From the NCBI GenBank assembly GCA_039636795.1, contig CP143430.1, positions 3,286,001 through 3,350,000 of the forward strand: a DNA stretch of 64,000 nucleotides, read 5' to 3'. The stretch comes from Micrococcaceae bacterium Sec5.1 (GTDB taxonomy: Bacteria > Actinomycetota > Actinomycetes > Actinomycetales > Micrococcaceae). Positions 9,972 through 20,720 of the stretch are shown here, piece by piece (the stretch's first letter is position 1; every line of letters begins with the position of its first letter). Below the pieces are notes generated by a model. That model saw nothing but the letters and a program-made list of their open reading frames with translations, was not told where the DNA came from and did not search any database. Made by a program: the position numbers and the translations under genes.

Positions 9972-10727
9972 TCAGCTTCGCTCCACGTGTTTAAGTGATT
10001 TCAAGGCGCGTTCCAAATGCCATTGCAGATAACTGGCCACCAGTCCGGCTGCTTCGCGTCGATGCCGCGAATCCGAGGCGTCAGCTACGTTCCAATCCCC
10101 AGTCAGGAGGGCTCCCAACAACACCACGGTCTCCGGTGCCGGGGCCGGGGAGCCGGGAGGGCGGCACTCGCTACACACCATACCCCCCAATGGCGCGGCA
10201 AACGCCGTGTGCAGTCCGGGCCTGCCGCACCGGGCGCAGTCAGTAAAGCTCGGCGCCCACCCGCCAGTGGCCAACGCGCGCAAGAGATAGGAGTCCAGAA
10301 TAAGTTCCGGAGCATGGTCCGAGCGGCTGAGCGCCGCCAGGGCACCCACCAAGAGGTTGTACTGGGCGGTGCCGGATTCGGCGTCCGCGTCCGTAAGCTT
10401 CTCGGCCGTCTCTGTCATGGCAGCAGCTACAGTAAAACGGCCATAGTCCGCTGCGATACTGCTCCCATAAGCGCCTTTGGCCACAGCCTGGGTAACGATA
10501 TCCAAAGTTCGGCCCGAGATGAGCTGCAAGTCCGCCACCATGAACGGTTCCAGACGCGCGCCGAAACGGCTGGTGGTCCTGCGCACACCTTTTGCGACCG
10601 CACGTACTTGCCCGTGATGCTTGGTCAGCAGGGTAATAATCCGATCTGCCTCGCCCAACTTATGGGTGCGGAGCACAACGGCATCGTCCCGGTAGGACCG
10701 TGCTGCAAATGAGGAGGGATTGGCCAC
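9972..10727 (-). CDS. recO: DNA repair protein RecO
   Basis: Loads RecA together with RecR at single-stranded gaps and anneals DNA during recombinational repair. The N-terminal OB-fold begins [20 protein letters not shown], and the C-terminal part has the four-Cys zinc site CARCG...CSEC. I chose the GTG at 10727, giving 251 residues that start [14 protein letters not shown]. The open frame continues to a TTG at 10769 without a ribosome site. uppS follows after two bases, and a strong hairpin separates recO from the upstream leuA. Confidence 0.9.
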   Translation of the reverse strand: MANPSSFAARSYRDDAVVLRTHKLGEADRIITLLTKHHGQVRAVAKGVRRTTSRFGARLEPFMVADLQLISGRTLDIVTQAVAKGAYGSSIAADYGRFTVAAAMTETAEKLTDADAESGTAQYNLLVGALAALSRSDHAPELILDSYLLRALATGGWAPSFTDCARCGRPGLHTAFAAPLGGMVCSECRPPGSPAPAPETVVLLGALLTGDWNVADASDSRHRREAAGLVASYLQWHLERALKSLKHVERS

Positions 10728-10770
10728 AACTAATCTTCGCACTAAGCCAGTGGCCAAGGAGGACCACAAG

Positions 10771-10804
10771 CCGTGTGGTGACGGTATTTCCCGTCACCAC
10801 ACGG
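10771..10804 (-). terminator. hairpin after leuA
   Basis: A perfect 14-base stem (10771-10784 with 10791-10804) and a six-base loop lie nine bases after the leuA stop on the minus strand. The T-run is weak (CTTGTGG), so termination may be partial, with recO-uppS downstream. Confidence 0.65.
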
Positions 10805-10812
10805 TCCAGGCG

Positions 10813-12570
<1,758 letters not shown>

Positions 12571-12582
12571 CTAAGATCTAAA

Positions 12583-12660
12583 TGAAAGCTTAGCCGGGCA
12601 CAACTAAACTCCGCGGCGAGGGTGGCCCAGCTTTCAGATAGCTTTCAGGCCTCGCCGCGG
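12583..12660 (-). promoter_or_regulatory. leuA leader RNA with hairpin and loop-to-downstream complementarity
   Basis: On the minus-strand RNA an 11-base GC-rich stem forms between 12650-12660 and 12611-12621. Its 5' arm overlaps the last codons of the leader peptide. The loop holds TGAAAGCT twice (12640-12647 and 12629-12636), and its complement AGCTTTCA lies downstream at 12583-12590. The loop can therefore pair outside the stem as a pseudoknot. A ribosome stalled on the Leu codons would disturb the 5' arm. The 3' arm is followed by a U-rich stretch (AGUUUAGUU), so the stem could also terminate. Confidence 0.65.
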
Positions 12661-12677
12661 CAGCTAAGAAGAAGCAT
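12645..12677 (-). CDS. leucine leader peptide before leuA (10 residues, MLLLSCRGEA)
   Basis: A short ORF ATG CTT CTT CTT AGC ... TGA with three consecutive Leu codons lies between the likely leuA promoter and leuA. It ends inside the stem of a leader hairpin. This is the layout of a classic ribosome-stalling attenuator: low charged tRNA-Leu would hold the ribosome at codons 2-4. Only a weak GCGGGA ribosome site precedes it. leuS at 36195-38723 has a similar leader (MRAILLLS) that shares the Leu-Leu-Leu-Ser end. Expression is inferred, not shown. Confidence 0.7.
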   Translation of the reverse strand: MLLLSCRGEA

Positions 12678-12698
12678 TCCCGCACGCACAAGTTCACA

Positions 12699-12727
12699 GT
12701 AACACGGTGCGTATGATGACATTGCAA
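12699..12727 (-). promoter_or_regulatory. candidate leuA promoter
   Basis: On the minus strand TTGCAA (12722-12727) and TGTTAC (12699-12704) are separated by exactly 17 bases. Transcription would start near 12692, about 15 bases before the leader peptide. The boxes are only moderate matches to the housekeeping consensus. Confidence 0.45.
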
Positions 12728-12803
12728 CACCTCATGCAACGTCCACTATGCAGACGCAGCGACGGTGGCAACGCCGGCTGCAGCGTCCATTCAAGGAGCC
12801 ACA

Positions 12804-14756
12804 GTGCCACAGTCGGGGATCACTCTTTCCAACATCGATCACAGCGTCCGGCCGCAGGACGACCTCTACCAGCACGTCAACGGTGCATGGTTGAACAGCA
12901 CGACGATCCCTGACGACCGCCCGCTGGAAGGCACCTTCACCGCTTTGCGGGACGAGGCAGAATTGGCTGTCAAGGCGATCATCGAGGAAGCCGCGAACAA
13001 GGGAGCATCAGCCTCCGGCATCGAACAGAAGGTCGGCGGCCTTTACGCGAGCTTCATGGATGAGGCTGCGGCAGAGGCGAAGGGACTCGAACCCTTGCAG
13101 GAGCGACTGGAGGAAGTCCGGTCAGTGGGTTCGGTGGAGGAATTTTCGGCGTTGCTGGGCCGCCTGTTCCGATGCGACGTGTCCGGTTTGTTCTCGATCT
13201 ACCCGGCACCCGACGCCGGAAACCCGGAGCGGATTCTTCTGTACATCGGCCAGGGCGGCCTCGGACTCCCGGACGAGTCCTACTATCGCGACGAAAAGTT
13301 TGCGCCGATTGTGGCCTCCTACGGTGAATACGTCGCGAAGTTGTTCGGCCTCGCCAGAGTTGCAGACGCGGAAGCTGCGGCTGGCCGCATCGTTGCCTTG
13401 GAAAAGGCCCTCGCGTCCCACCACTGGGACAACGTCACACTTCGGGATCCCCAAAAGACGTACAACCTCAAAACGGCGGAAGAAGCAGCGAAGCTGTTCC
13501 CCCTGCTGGATACCTGGTTTGAGGCCGGCCGTGTCGATGCCGGCAAACGCGCCGAGATCGTGGTCAGCACGCCGGACTTCTTTGCCGGCGCCGCAGCGCT
13601 TCTGGAATCGGAACCCCTCGCCGTCTGGAAGGAATGGCTGACCCTGAGGGTACTCAGCTCAGCCGCGCCTTACCTTTCTTCGAAGTTTGTGGACACCAAC
13701 TTCGACTTCTACGGGACCACCCTCAGTGGCACCCCGCAAAACAAGGAGCGCTGGAAGCGCGGCGTTGCCGTCGTCGAAGCAGCACTTGGCGAGGCAGTGG
13801 GCCAAATCTATGTGGAGCGCCATTTCCCCGAGGGGCACAAGGCCAGGATGCAGACCCTCGTGGCCAATCTGATCGAGGCCTACCGTGACAGCATTTCTTC
13901 CCTTGAGTGGATGGGTGAGGACACAAAGGCTGAAGCCCTTAAGAAGCTGGACGCATTCCGCCCCAAGATTGGTTTTCCTGAGAAATGGATAGACTACTCC
14001 GCTGTTGAGATCGACCCCCATGACCTCCTGGGTAACGTAGAGCGGGCCCACGACGCCGACGTCGATCGCCACCTGGATGAAATCGGCAAGCCGGTGGACT
14101 TGGACAAATGGCTCATGACGCCACAGACAGTGAACGCCTACTATCACCCGATGCTGAACGAAATCGTGTTCCCCGCCGCCATCCTCCAGCCGCCATTCTT
14201 CACTGCAGAAGCCGACGACGCAGTGAACTACGGTGGCATTGGTGCTGTAATCGGACATGAAATCGGCCATGGATTCGATGACCAGGGATCCCAATTCGAC
14301 GGAAGCGGAGCCCTCCGCAATTGGTGGACCGAAGAGGACAGGACGGCCTTCGAAGCCCGGACGGCAAAGTTGGTTGCCCAATTCGACGCGCTATCCCCCT
14401 ATGCCGCACCTGACCACAAGGTCAACGGCAAACTGACGTTGGGTGAGAACATCGGTGACCTGGGCGGCCTCACCATTGCGTATAAGGCCTACCTGCTCAG
14501 CCTCGATGGTGCCGAGCCTGAGGTCCTGGACGGTTTCACAGGCCAGCAACGGTTCTTCATGTCCTGGGCTGCCGGCTGGCGTCAGGTGATCCGAACCGAG
14601 GAAGCGATCCGCAGGCTTGCTACGGATCCACACTCCCCCAATGAGTTCCGCACGAATGCCATAGCCCGGAACCTCGACGCCTTCCACGAAACCTTCCAGG
14701 TCAACGATCAAGACCGGATGTGGATGGCACCTGAGGACCGGGTCAGTATCTGGTAA
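12804..14756 (+). CDS. M13-family zinc metallopeptidase (neprilysin/PepO type)
   Basis: A 650-residue peptidase of the M13 family, which cuts short peptides. The zinc site is intact: HEIGHGFD at about residue 485 and the third ligand in ENIGDLGG. The substrate-binding NAYYHP motif is also present. There is no signal peptide or membrane anchor, so the enzyme is likely cytoplasmic or exported by another route, as for mycobacterial Zmp1. I chose the GTG at 12804 because AAGGAG lies five bases before it; the frame is open to 12765. A strong terminator follows. Confidence 0.92.
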   Translation: MPQSGITLSNIDHSVRPQDDLYQHVNGAWLNSTTIPDDRPLEGTFTALRDEAELAVKAIIEEAANKGASASGIEQKVGGLYASFMDEAAAEAKGLEPLQERLEEVRSVGSVEEFSALLGRLFRCDVSGLFSIYPAPDAGNPERILLYIGQGGLGLPDESYYRDEKFAPIVASYGEYVAKLFGLARVADAEAAAGRIVALEKALASHHWDNVTLRDPQKTYNLKTAEEAAKLFPLLDTWFEAGRVDAGKRAEIVVSTPDFFAGAAALLESEPLAVWKEWLTLRVLSSAAPYLSSKFVDTNFDFYGTTLSGTPQNKERWKRGVAVVEAALGEAVGQIYVERHFPEGHKARMQTLVANLIEAYRDSISSLEWMGEDTKAEALKKLDAFRPKIGFPEKWIDYSAVEIDPHDLLGNVERAHDADVDRHLDEIGKPVDLDKWLMTPQTVNAYYHPMLNEIVFPAAILQPPFFTAEADDAVNYGGIGAVIGHEIGHGFDDQGSQFDGSGALRNWWTEEDRTAFEARTAKLVAQFDALSPYAAPDHKVNGKLTLGENIGDLGGLTIAYKAYLLSLDGAEPEVLDGFTGQQRFFMSWAAGWRQVIRTEEAIRRLATDPHSPNEFRTNAIARNLDAFHETFQVNDQDRMWMAPEDRVSIW

Positions 14757-14767
14757 AGCCACTACGA

Positions 14768-14810
14768 CGAATGGCCGGACCCCGTGGATGAATCGGGTTC
14801 CGGCCATTCG
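14768..14810 (+). terminator. intrinsic terminator of the M13 peptidase gene
   Basis: A hairpin with arms CGAATGGCCGGA and TCCGGCCATTCG (outer limits 14768 and 14810) is followed by TCTTTTT on the plus strand. It lies 12 bases after the stop. Confidence 0.85.
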
Positions 14811-14852
14811 TCTTTTTCCTGCCTTTGCAGCCAATTACCGCTGCGATGACTG

Positions 14853-16424
14853 TTATTGGGTGATGTAAAGCGGGTTCACCTGTTGGCACACTGCTTCTTT
14901 GGCCGTCTGGTTGACTACATCAGGTGGAACAGAGGCCGCCCCATAGGCTGTCCCGGTCGCAAAGTCCGTGCCTACGTAGAGCTGCACGCCCGAAACTCCC
15001 TTGGCTTGCTGAACCTGTGCCGCCGGGATACCGAACAGCGCCGCAACGTCGGTAGCAACGTCGGCGAAGTCCGGACCGTAGTAGACCACGGTCTTCTCCA
15101 CTGGGTTGGCCAGATACGAAACGGACTGTGTAAATCCATTGCCGGTCAAGGTGGCCAGGAGTTCCTGCGCCCTGGTCCCAACCCCGCTGCCGTTGGCGAC
15201 TGCTACCGGCTGGATGGCTTTGTTGTAGGCCGGGACTGCAGGGGCAGCAGTAGTAGGCGCCGTGGATGGAGTACCGGCCCCAGGCTCTGTTGGAGCCGGG
15301 CTTGACGTTGCTCCGGGGTTTGTCAGATCCAGATCTGCGCGAAGGGCCGCAAAAAGCTGTGATGCCTGGGGCTCAACGAGCTCCAATCGGTTAGGGTCCA
15401 ACGCGGCTGGCTGGGTGGGGACAGCAACAAAGGCGACTTTGGAGACATCAATGTCCTTCAGCCTTCCACCAATGGTCAGCAGCGATGGCACAGACGCCAA
15501 CCCCTCATCGACGGTCAGGTTTTGCGTGACGACGTCAGCGATCTGCAGGAGCCTCTGGGGATTGCCGAGCGTGCCGTCGGCCTTCAGCTTCCGCGTCAGT
15601 GATGAAAGAAACGCCTGCTGGCCCTTGATTCGCCCGAGGTCCCCACCGTCTCCAAAGGCATGCCGGGTACGCAGGAATGCCAGGGCCTGCTCGCCTTCAA
15701 CCTGGGAGTTACCCTTCGGCAAACGAAGATGGGAGTCGGGATCAAAGACGGGATCGCTGACACAAACATCCACTCCGCCCACAGCCTTGGACAGTTCCTT
15801 CACCGCATTGAAGTCGGCCATCATGAAGTGATCTATTTCCAGGCCGGTGAGCTTGTTGATGGTGTCCACGGCACAGCCGATTCCAGCTTCTGCCATGGCT
15901 TCGTTGATCATCACGCCGCTCCGCGCGGGGAACGTCTGGTTGTTGGTGTGGTCCGTGCACTGGGGCACATCCACCAGGAGGTCACGTGGGAAACTCATGA
16001 CGCTGACACGTTTATTGTCCGCAGAAATGTCCAGCAGCATCATGACATCCGAGTGGCCGTAGCCCGTGGAATCGTCCGCGTTACCATACTGGGAGTTTTT
16101 CCCATCACGGGTATCCGACCCGAGGATAAGGATCTGCAGTCGGTCCGACTTGTCATTGACTACCGCATCATTGCTATCGCGCGATTCTGCCGCGGATAGC
16201 GGGGCCTTGGTGATGTTGGTCTGTAGACGGATAAACCAGAAGGCCGCAAAAGCAACGCCGGCAACGAGAGCCACTGACACGAGGCCGGTAACAATCTTTA
16301 GCCACAACGGGAGGCCCTTGGGCGCGTTCATGTGGCGCGGAGTTCCCTCGGGGTCCTCCCCATGGCGCGCCGCATCAGGAGCAGCGGTGCCGGGGCCCAG
16401 CGGGCGGGCGTCACGACGTCGCAC
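14853..16424 (-). CDS. LCP (LytR-CpsA-Psr) family protein with LytR_C domain
   Basis: LCP enzymes join polymers such as teichoic acids or arabinogalactan-type glycans to peptidoglycan on the outer face of the membrane. The 523-residue protein has a cytoplasmic N-terminus, one membrane helix at about residues 40-65, the LCP domain with LILGSDTRDG, the Arg-rich SFPRDLLVDVP and FLRTRHAFGDGGDLGRI, a Pro/Ala/Thr-rich linker (about 350-380), and a C-terminal LytR_C domain (VAVANGSGVGTRAQELLATL). The GTG start at 16424 follows AGGAAAGG. The frame reaches 16463. It stands alone, between era and the M13 peptidase gene. Confidence 0.9.
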   Translation of the reverse strand: MRRRDARPLGPGTAAPDAARHGEDPEGTPRHMNAPKGLPLWLKIVTGLVSVALVAGVAFAAFWFIRLQTNITKAPLSAAESRDSNDAVVNDKSDRLQILILGSDTRDGKNSQYGNADDSTGYGHSDVMMLLDISADNKRVSVMSFPRDLLVDVPQCTDHTNNQTFPARSGVMINEAMAEAGIGCAVDTINKLTGLEIDHFMMADFNAVKELSKAVGGVDVCVSDPVFDPDSHLRLPKGNSQVEGEQALAFLRTRHAFGDGGDLGRIKGQQAFLSSLTRKLKADGTLGNPQRLLQIADVVTQNLTVDEGLASVPSLLTIGGRLKDIDVSKVAFVAVPTQPAALDPNRLELVEPQASQLFAALRADLDLTNPGATSSPAPTEPGAGTPSTAPTTAAPAVPAYNKAIQPVAVANGSGVGTRAQELLATLTGNGFTQSVSYLANPVEKTVVYYGPDFADVATDVAALFGIPAAQVQQAKGVSGVQLYVGTDFATGTAYGAASVPPDVVNQTAKEAVCQQVNPLYITQ

Positions 16425-16527
16425 TATTCGGTTACCTTTCCTCAAACACGTGGATCCCCGCAATCATAGTGGCGGATTCTGGGAAGTTCCTTATCGAGCC
16501 CGGGCCACGCCGTTGCCGTGACGCCGG

Positions 16528-17490
16528 TCAGAAGCCGAGTTTCACCAATTGCTTGGGATCACGCTGCCAGTCTTTGGCAACCTTGACATGCAAATCCAGG
16601 TAGATCCTTGTTCCCAGGAGCGTCTCGATTCCCTTACGCGCGTTGGTTCCGACCTCACGCAGCCTGCTGCCACCCTTACCAATGATGATGGCTTTCTGCG
16701 AAGGCCGCTCCACGTACAGATTGACGCGGACATCCAGCAACGGGTTGTCCTCCGTACGTCCTTCGCGGGGCACGATTTCCTCAACGACGACGGCAAGGGA
16801 GTGGGGAAGTTCATCCCGGACACCTTCGAGTGCGGCTTCACGGATGAGTTCAGCAATCATGACGGCCTCGGGCTCGTCCGTGAGCTCACCATCCGGGTAA
16901 AGGGGCGGCGACGAGGGCATATGCCCGATAAGTACGTCGGCAACGGTGGATACCTGGAAACCGTCGGCGGCAGAAACGGGAACGATATCCGCCCAGCCTT
17001 GTTCTCCGAGGACTTCACGGCCCAATGCGGCAACAGCGAGCAGTTGCTCGGTCAGGGCCTGACGGTCCACGAGGTCAGTTTTCGTCACAAGGGCAACAAT
17101 GGGCTTGCGGCCAACGGCAGCGAGCTGCGCGGCGATGTACTTATCGCCGGGACCGATTTTTTCGTTGGCCGGCAAGCAGAAGCCGATAGCGTCCACCTCG
17201 GACAACGTGTCAGCCACGAGGTCGTTGAGTCGCTTTCCCAGAAGCGTACGTGGCCGGTGGAGGCCCGGTGTATCAACCAGGATCAGTTGTGCGTCCTCGC
17301 GATGGACGATGCCACGAATCGTGTGGCGCGTAGTCTGCGGCTTGGCAGATGTAATGGCCACCTTCTGCCCTACCAACGCATTTGTCAGCGTGGACTTACC
17401 CGCGTTGGGGCGGCCAACGAGGACCGAGAATCCGGCGTGGAAGCCACCGAAATCGTCATCGGCGTCGAATTTCTTATTTTGCTTGCTCAC
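16528..17490 (-). CDS. era: GTPase Era
   Basis: Essential GTPase for 16S rRNA maturation and 30S assembly. The 320-residue protein shows the G1 loop GRPNAGKST, the switch region TTRHTIRG, G3 DTPGL, G4 TKTD and the C-terminal KH domain with IIGKGGSRLREVG. The GTG start at 17490 follows AGGGAG, and the gene overlaps the end of the CNNM/CorC gene by 17 bases, so translation is coupled. The frame continues upstream to 17604 inside the preceding gene. It is the last gene of the phoH-ybeY-corC-era run. Confidence 0.95.
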   Translation of the reverse strand: MSKQNKKFDADDDFGGFHAGFSVLVGRPNAGKSTLTNALVGQKVAITSAKPQTTRHTIRGIVHREDAQLILVDTPGLHRPRTLLGKRLNDLVADTLSEVDAIGFCLPANEKIGPGDKYIAAQLAAVGRKPIVALVTKTDLVDRQALTEQLLAVAALGREVLGEQGWADIVPVSAADGFQVSTVADVLIGHMPSSPPLYPDGELTDEPEAVMIAELIREAALEGVRDELPHSLAVVVEEIVPREGRTEDNPLLDVRVNLYVERPSQKAIIIGKGGSRLREVGTNARKGIETLLGTRIYLDLHVKVAKDWQRDPKQLVKLGF

Positions 17491-18805
17491 GTGGAACTCC
17501 CTGTTGCGTTGTGTCGGCCTCATCGAGAAGGTCTTCAAAGTCAGTGTCTTCCTTTGGCATGGCTGCCGCAATGATGTGGCTGACCCGGTTTCGGCGACCC
17601 TCAAGCCTATCTGCCTTTAGCGACACACCGTTCACTTCAACGGAGCTCCCGACGATCGGAACCTGGCCGAGAGCCTTGGCAAGGAGGCCGCCAACGGTGT
17701 CCACTTCGTCGTCGTCGAGGTCGATATCGAACAGTTCCCCGAGGTCATCGATGCTCATGCGGGCACTGACACGGTAGGTTCCGTCGCCCAGGTCCACCGC
17801 TTCTTCGGCGGCGGAATCGTACTCGTCAACGATCTCTCCCACGATTTCTTCGATGAGATCCTCCAAGGTCACCAGGCCGGCGGTGCCGCCGTACTCATCG
17901 ATGACGATGGCCACGTGGGTGGATTCCTTCTGCAGTTCCTTCAAGAGGTCGCTCACGGGCTTGGATTCCGGGACGTACCGAACGTCCCGGGCGAGAGAAT
18001 CGACGTCGTGCGGTTGCAGTCCGGGTTCGCCGCGATGCATCGCCGCGGCAACGTCCTTGAGGTAGAGAATGCCGCGGATCTGATCCGTGTTCTCGCCAAT
18101 GACCGGTATCCGGGAATAGCCGGAGCGGAGGAAGAGTGCCATGGCCGCTTCAAGGTCCGAACCCGTCCCGATGCTGACGATGTCCGTGCGCGGAACCATG
18201 ACCGAGCGAACCAAAGTATCGCCGAAGTCAAAGACCGAGTGGATGAGCTCTGCCTCGTTGTCTTCGATCATGTCCGATTCCGCCGCCCGGTCCACGAACT
18301 CGCGGAATTCTTCCTCGCTGACAAATGCGTCATCACCGCCGGGGGCGCCGGGCGCGACTGCGCTCCCCAACGCGACAAGCCAGCCGGGAATCGGTCCGAG
18401 GATCCAGCAGAGGAACCTGATCAGCGGGGCGGTAAAGCGGACGATGGGGCCCGAATGCGCGCGTCCCAGCTGCCGGGGCGAGACGCCAACCAAAACGAAT
18501 CCGATGACAGCCATGATGCCGGTTGCCGCCAATCCGGCAAGCCACACGTTGTCCAGAAAACTGTGCATGACGACAGCGACAGCGACCGCTGCCGCCATCT
18601 CGAACCACACGCGCCAGAACCGCAGGGCACGCATATGAGCGACCGGCTTCTTGAGGATGCTCCCCAAGGCTTTGCCCTTGCTGCGGACTACCGATTGTTC
18701 AGCTTCGTGCCGGGGCAGGAAATTGAACGCAGCCTCGGCTGCGGTCAACAAGGCGACGAAACTGAGGAAAACCAGCGCCATGCCGACCAGGATGAGCGAG
18801 GTCAC
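17474..18805 (-). CDS. CNNM/CorC-HlyC family transporter-associated protein (hemolysin family)
   Basis: A membrane protein of the CNNM/CorC group, linked to Mg2+/Co2+ handling. The 443 residues comprise an N-terminal DUF21 membrane region (helices at about 5-25, 65-85, 90-110 and 130-150), a pair of CBS domains (about 200-330, with [11 protein letters not shown] and [19 protein letters not shown]) and the C-terminal CorC_HlyC domain. The C-terminal tail is long and acidic. The GTG start overlaps the ybeY stop by four bases (GTGA). The order ybeY-corC-era is a standard actinobacterial arrangement. Transport activity is not evident from sequence alone. Confidence 0.88.
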   Translation of the reverse strand: MTSLILVGMALVFLSFVALLTAAEAAFNFLPRHEAEQSVVRSKGKALGSILKKPVAHMRALRFWRVWFEMAAAVAVAVVMHSFLDNVWLAGLAATGIMAVIGFVLVGVSPRQLGRAHSGPIVRFTAPLIRFLCWILGPIPGWLVALGSAVAPGAPGGDDAFVSEEEFREFVDRAAESDMIEDNEAELIHSVFDFGDTLVRSVMVPRTDIVSIGTGSDLEAAMALFLRSGYSRIPVIGENTDQIRGILYLKDVAAAMHRGEPGLQPHDVDSLARDVRYVPESKPVSDLLKELQKESTHVAIVIDEYGGTAGLVTLEDLIEEIVGEIVDEYDSAAEEAVDLGDGTYRVSARMSIDDLGELFDIDLDDDEVDTVGGLLAKALGQVPIVGSSVEVNGVSLKADRLEGRRNRVSHIIAAAMPKEDTDFEDLLDEADTTQQGVPREQAK

Positions 18806-19275
18806 TGCATGGTCTCCATGGGGGCATCCTTGCCCAGGAACTCAGACAGCAACTCACGCTGCAAACCGAACATCTCTTCCTTTTCCTCCGGTTCAGCGTG
18901 GTCGAAACCAAGCAGGTGGAGGATGCCGTGCGTGGCGAGCAACAGCATTTCGTCCTGGGTGGTGTGTCCGGCGTTCCGCGCCTGCACCTCGGCCACCTGC
19001 GGACAAATGGCTATGTCTCCGAGCATTCCCTGCGGCGTGGGCTTGTCAGGTGTGCCCGGCGTCAACTCATCCATGGGCACCGAGAGCACATCCGTGGCTC
19101 CTGGTTCGTCCATGAGCTCGATGTGCAGCTTCTCCATGGCGGGTTCATCCACCAGGAGGATGGACAGCTCAGCCTGCGGATGGATGTAGAGGCGCTCGAA
19201 GATGAACCGCGACAACGTCACCAGTTGGGCTTCGTCCACCTCCACGCCGGATTCGTTGTTGATTTCAATGCTCAT
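18802..19275 (-). CDS. ybeY: endoribonuclease YbeY (rRNA maturation factor)
   Basis: A zinc RNase needed for 16S rRNA 3' end processing and ribosome quality control. The metal site [11 protein letters not shown] is complete, with three His ligands. The 157-residue length is normal. It overlaps the phoH stop region by four bases and the following CNNM gene by four bases, so phoH-ybeY-corC-era is translated as a coupled operon. Confidence 0.95.
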   Translation of the reverse strand: MSIEINNESGVEVDEAQLVTLSRFIFERLYIHPQAELSILLVDEPAMEKLHIELMDEPGATDVLSVPMDELTPGTPDKPTPQGMLGDIAICPQVAEVQARNAGHTTQDEMLLLATHGILHLLGFDHAEPEEKEEMFGLQRELLSEFLGKDAPMETMQ

Positions 19276-20357
19276 TTTCGTTCTCCACGTTTGTGATGTG
19301 TGCCGGCGGCCCCGTCCGTACGGTGCGCGTCATCCCACCTGCTGTAGGCCGAAACGATGTCTGCAACCAAACGGTGCCGGACGACGTCCGCAGCCTCCAG
19401 GATGGAGAAATTGACGTCCTCGATCCCACTGAGGATTTCCCGTACGATCCGCAGTCCGGAGGTGGAGCCAAAAGGCAGGTCGATCTGCGTTACGTCTCCT
19501 GTGACAACCATCTTTGAGCCGAATCCGAGGCGGGTTAGGAACATCTTCATCTGTTCAGGAGTGGTGTTCTGGGCCTCGTCCAGGATGATGAATGCGTCAT
19601 TGAGCGTCCGTCCACGCATATAGGCCAACGGTGCGACTTCAATGGTGCCGGCAGCCATCAGCCTGGGAATGGACTCCGGATCCATCATGTCGTGCAAGGC
19701 ATCGTAAAGCGGCCGCAGGTAGGGATCGATCTTGTCGCTCAGCGTTCCCGGCAGGAAGCCCAGCCGCTCCCCTGCCTCAACAGCGGGCCGGGTCAGGATG
19801 ATCCGGCTTACTTCCTTGAGTTGGAGGGCCTGCACGGCCTTGGCCATGGCGAGGTATGTTTTGCCAGTACCTGCCGGGCCAATACCGAAGATCACTGTGT
19901 TGGCATCTATGGCATCCACATAGTTCTTCTGATTCAAGGTCTTGGGCCGGATGGTTTTGCCGCGGCTTGAAAGAATGTTGTGGGTAAGGACATCCACGGG
20001 ATTCTGGACCGACTGTGTCCTGAGGAGGGAAACGAGCTGCTGCAGGACATCAGGGGTAACGACCGTTCCCCTGGCTACCAGTCCGCGGACCTCTTCAAGG
20101 AGACGCATGATGCGCGGGATGACCGTGGACGGACCGGACATGGACAATTCATTGCCGCGAACGTGGAAGTTGACGTCCGGGAACTGCTCCTCGATGTAGC
20201 GCAAGGCTTCGTCATGGCTGCCCAATGAGTGAACCATCTGATCGGAGTTGTCGAACGTGACGATTTCCGTGCGCGTGCCCGGTAAGGTGTGCGGGAACTC
20301 GGTGGTGGCTGGGTTCCCGTTTCCGGTCCGCAGCCGCCCATTCAGGGATTCACTCAT
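19272..20357 (-). CDS. PhoH-family ATPase (PhoH-like/YbeZ)
   Basis: A cytoplasmic P-loop ATPase of the PhoH family that works with YbeY in RNA metabolism. The Walker A motif GPAGTGKTYLA and Walker B IILDEAQN are intact, and the N-terminal region has the KH-like domain found in the YbeZ/PhoH2-free form. I used the ATG at 20357, giving 361 residues (MSESLNGRLRTG). A GGAGGAGAAGAGG ribosome site lies about 20-30 bases before it, with a GGCCGTACGGCC palindrome in between. An ATG at 20408 is in frame but has no ribosome site. Confidence 0.9.
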   Translation of the reverse strand: MSESLNGRLRTGNGNPATTEFPHTLPGTRTEIVTFDNSDQMVHSLGSHDEALRYIEEQFPDVNFHVRGNELSMSGPSTVIPRIMRLLEEVRGLVARGTVVTPDVLQQLVSLLRTQSVQNPVDVLTHNILSSRGKTIRPKTLNQKNYVDAIDANTVIFGIGPAGTGKTYLAMAKAVQALQLKEVSRIILTRPAVEAGERLGFLPGTLSDKIDPYLRPLYDALHDMMDPESIPRLMAAGTIEVAPLAYMRGRTLNDAFIILDEAQNTTPEQMKMFLTRLGFGSKMVVTGDVTQIDLPFGSTSGLRIVREILSGIEDVNFSILEAADVVRHRLVADIVSAYSRWDDAHRTDGAAGTHHKRGERK

Positions 20358-20363
20358 AGTGGT

Positions 20364-20375
20364 GGCCGTACGGCC
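20364..20375 (-). repeat. palindrome between the ribosome site and start of phoH
   Basis: GGCCGTACGGCC is a perfect 12-base palindrome placed between a strong purine-rich ribosome site and the phoH ATG. In RNA it can fold into a four-base-pair hairpin with a GUAC loop, which would bring the ribosome site closer to the start codon. It may equally be a protein-binding site. Confidence 0.4.
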
Positions 20376-20720
20376 TCTTCTCCTCCGGTCGGATAACAGT
20401 TGGTCCATCGTTTCGACAACGGGACTGGCTCAACCGCCAGGCCATATGCCGGAATGCCTTCAATCCTACGCCAGCCCGGCAGACCTCGGGCGTTCGCCCG
20501 CGCACCCTCTGCCGTATCCTCCCCGCGGGGCGTCCGTCGACTGCGACATTTTGTCTCAACTCGGCATCAAGCGGGTATCAATCCTGTTTCAGTTGCCGCC
20601 AGTGCCCGCAAACCCGGCCAGCCGCCGTCGACGATATGCCAAGCTGGCAGAGCGGGTAGTCAAACTACGCGCGTTCGACGGGCCGGCGACAACCACCGGC
20701 TACCAAGGCAAGGAACCCCC
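20376..20720. other. gap without a recognised gene between phoH and the GerMN lipoprotein gene
   Basis: About 345 bases with no supported gene. One plus-strand frame is open through it and joins the lipoprotein, but it is rich in Arg and Pro, has no ribosome site, and I take it as non-coding. The region should hold both divergent promoters. No clear -10/-35 pair stands out. Confidence 0.5.

Noticed and set aside
16528..17604. Longer Era with a start at 17604
   Set aside because: The extra N-terminus lies inside the CorC-like gene in another frame; GTG 17490 has a good ribosome site and fits the family.
20400..20720. Open plus-strand frame upstream of the GerMN lipoprotein as part of the gene
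   Set aside because: It opens at a TTG with no ribosome site, is Arg/Pro rich, and would place the lipoprotein signal over 100 residues into the protein.
20635..20720. tRNA-like stretch GGCAGAGCGGGTAGTCAAAC
   Set aside because: The D-arm-like sequence is not supported by any anticodon or T arm with proper spacing.
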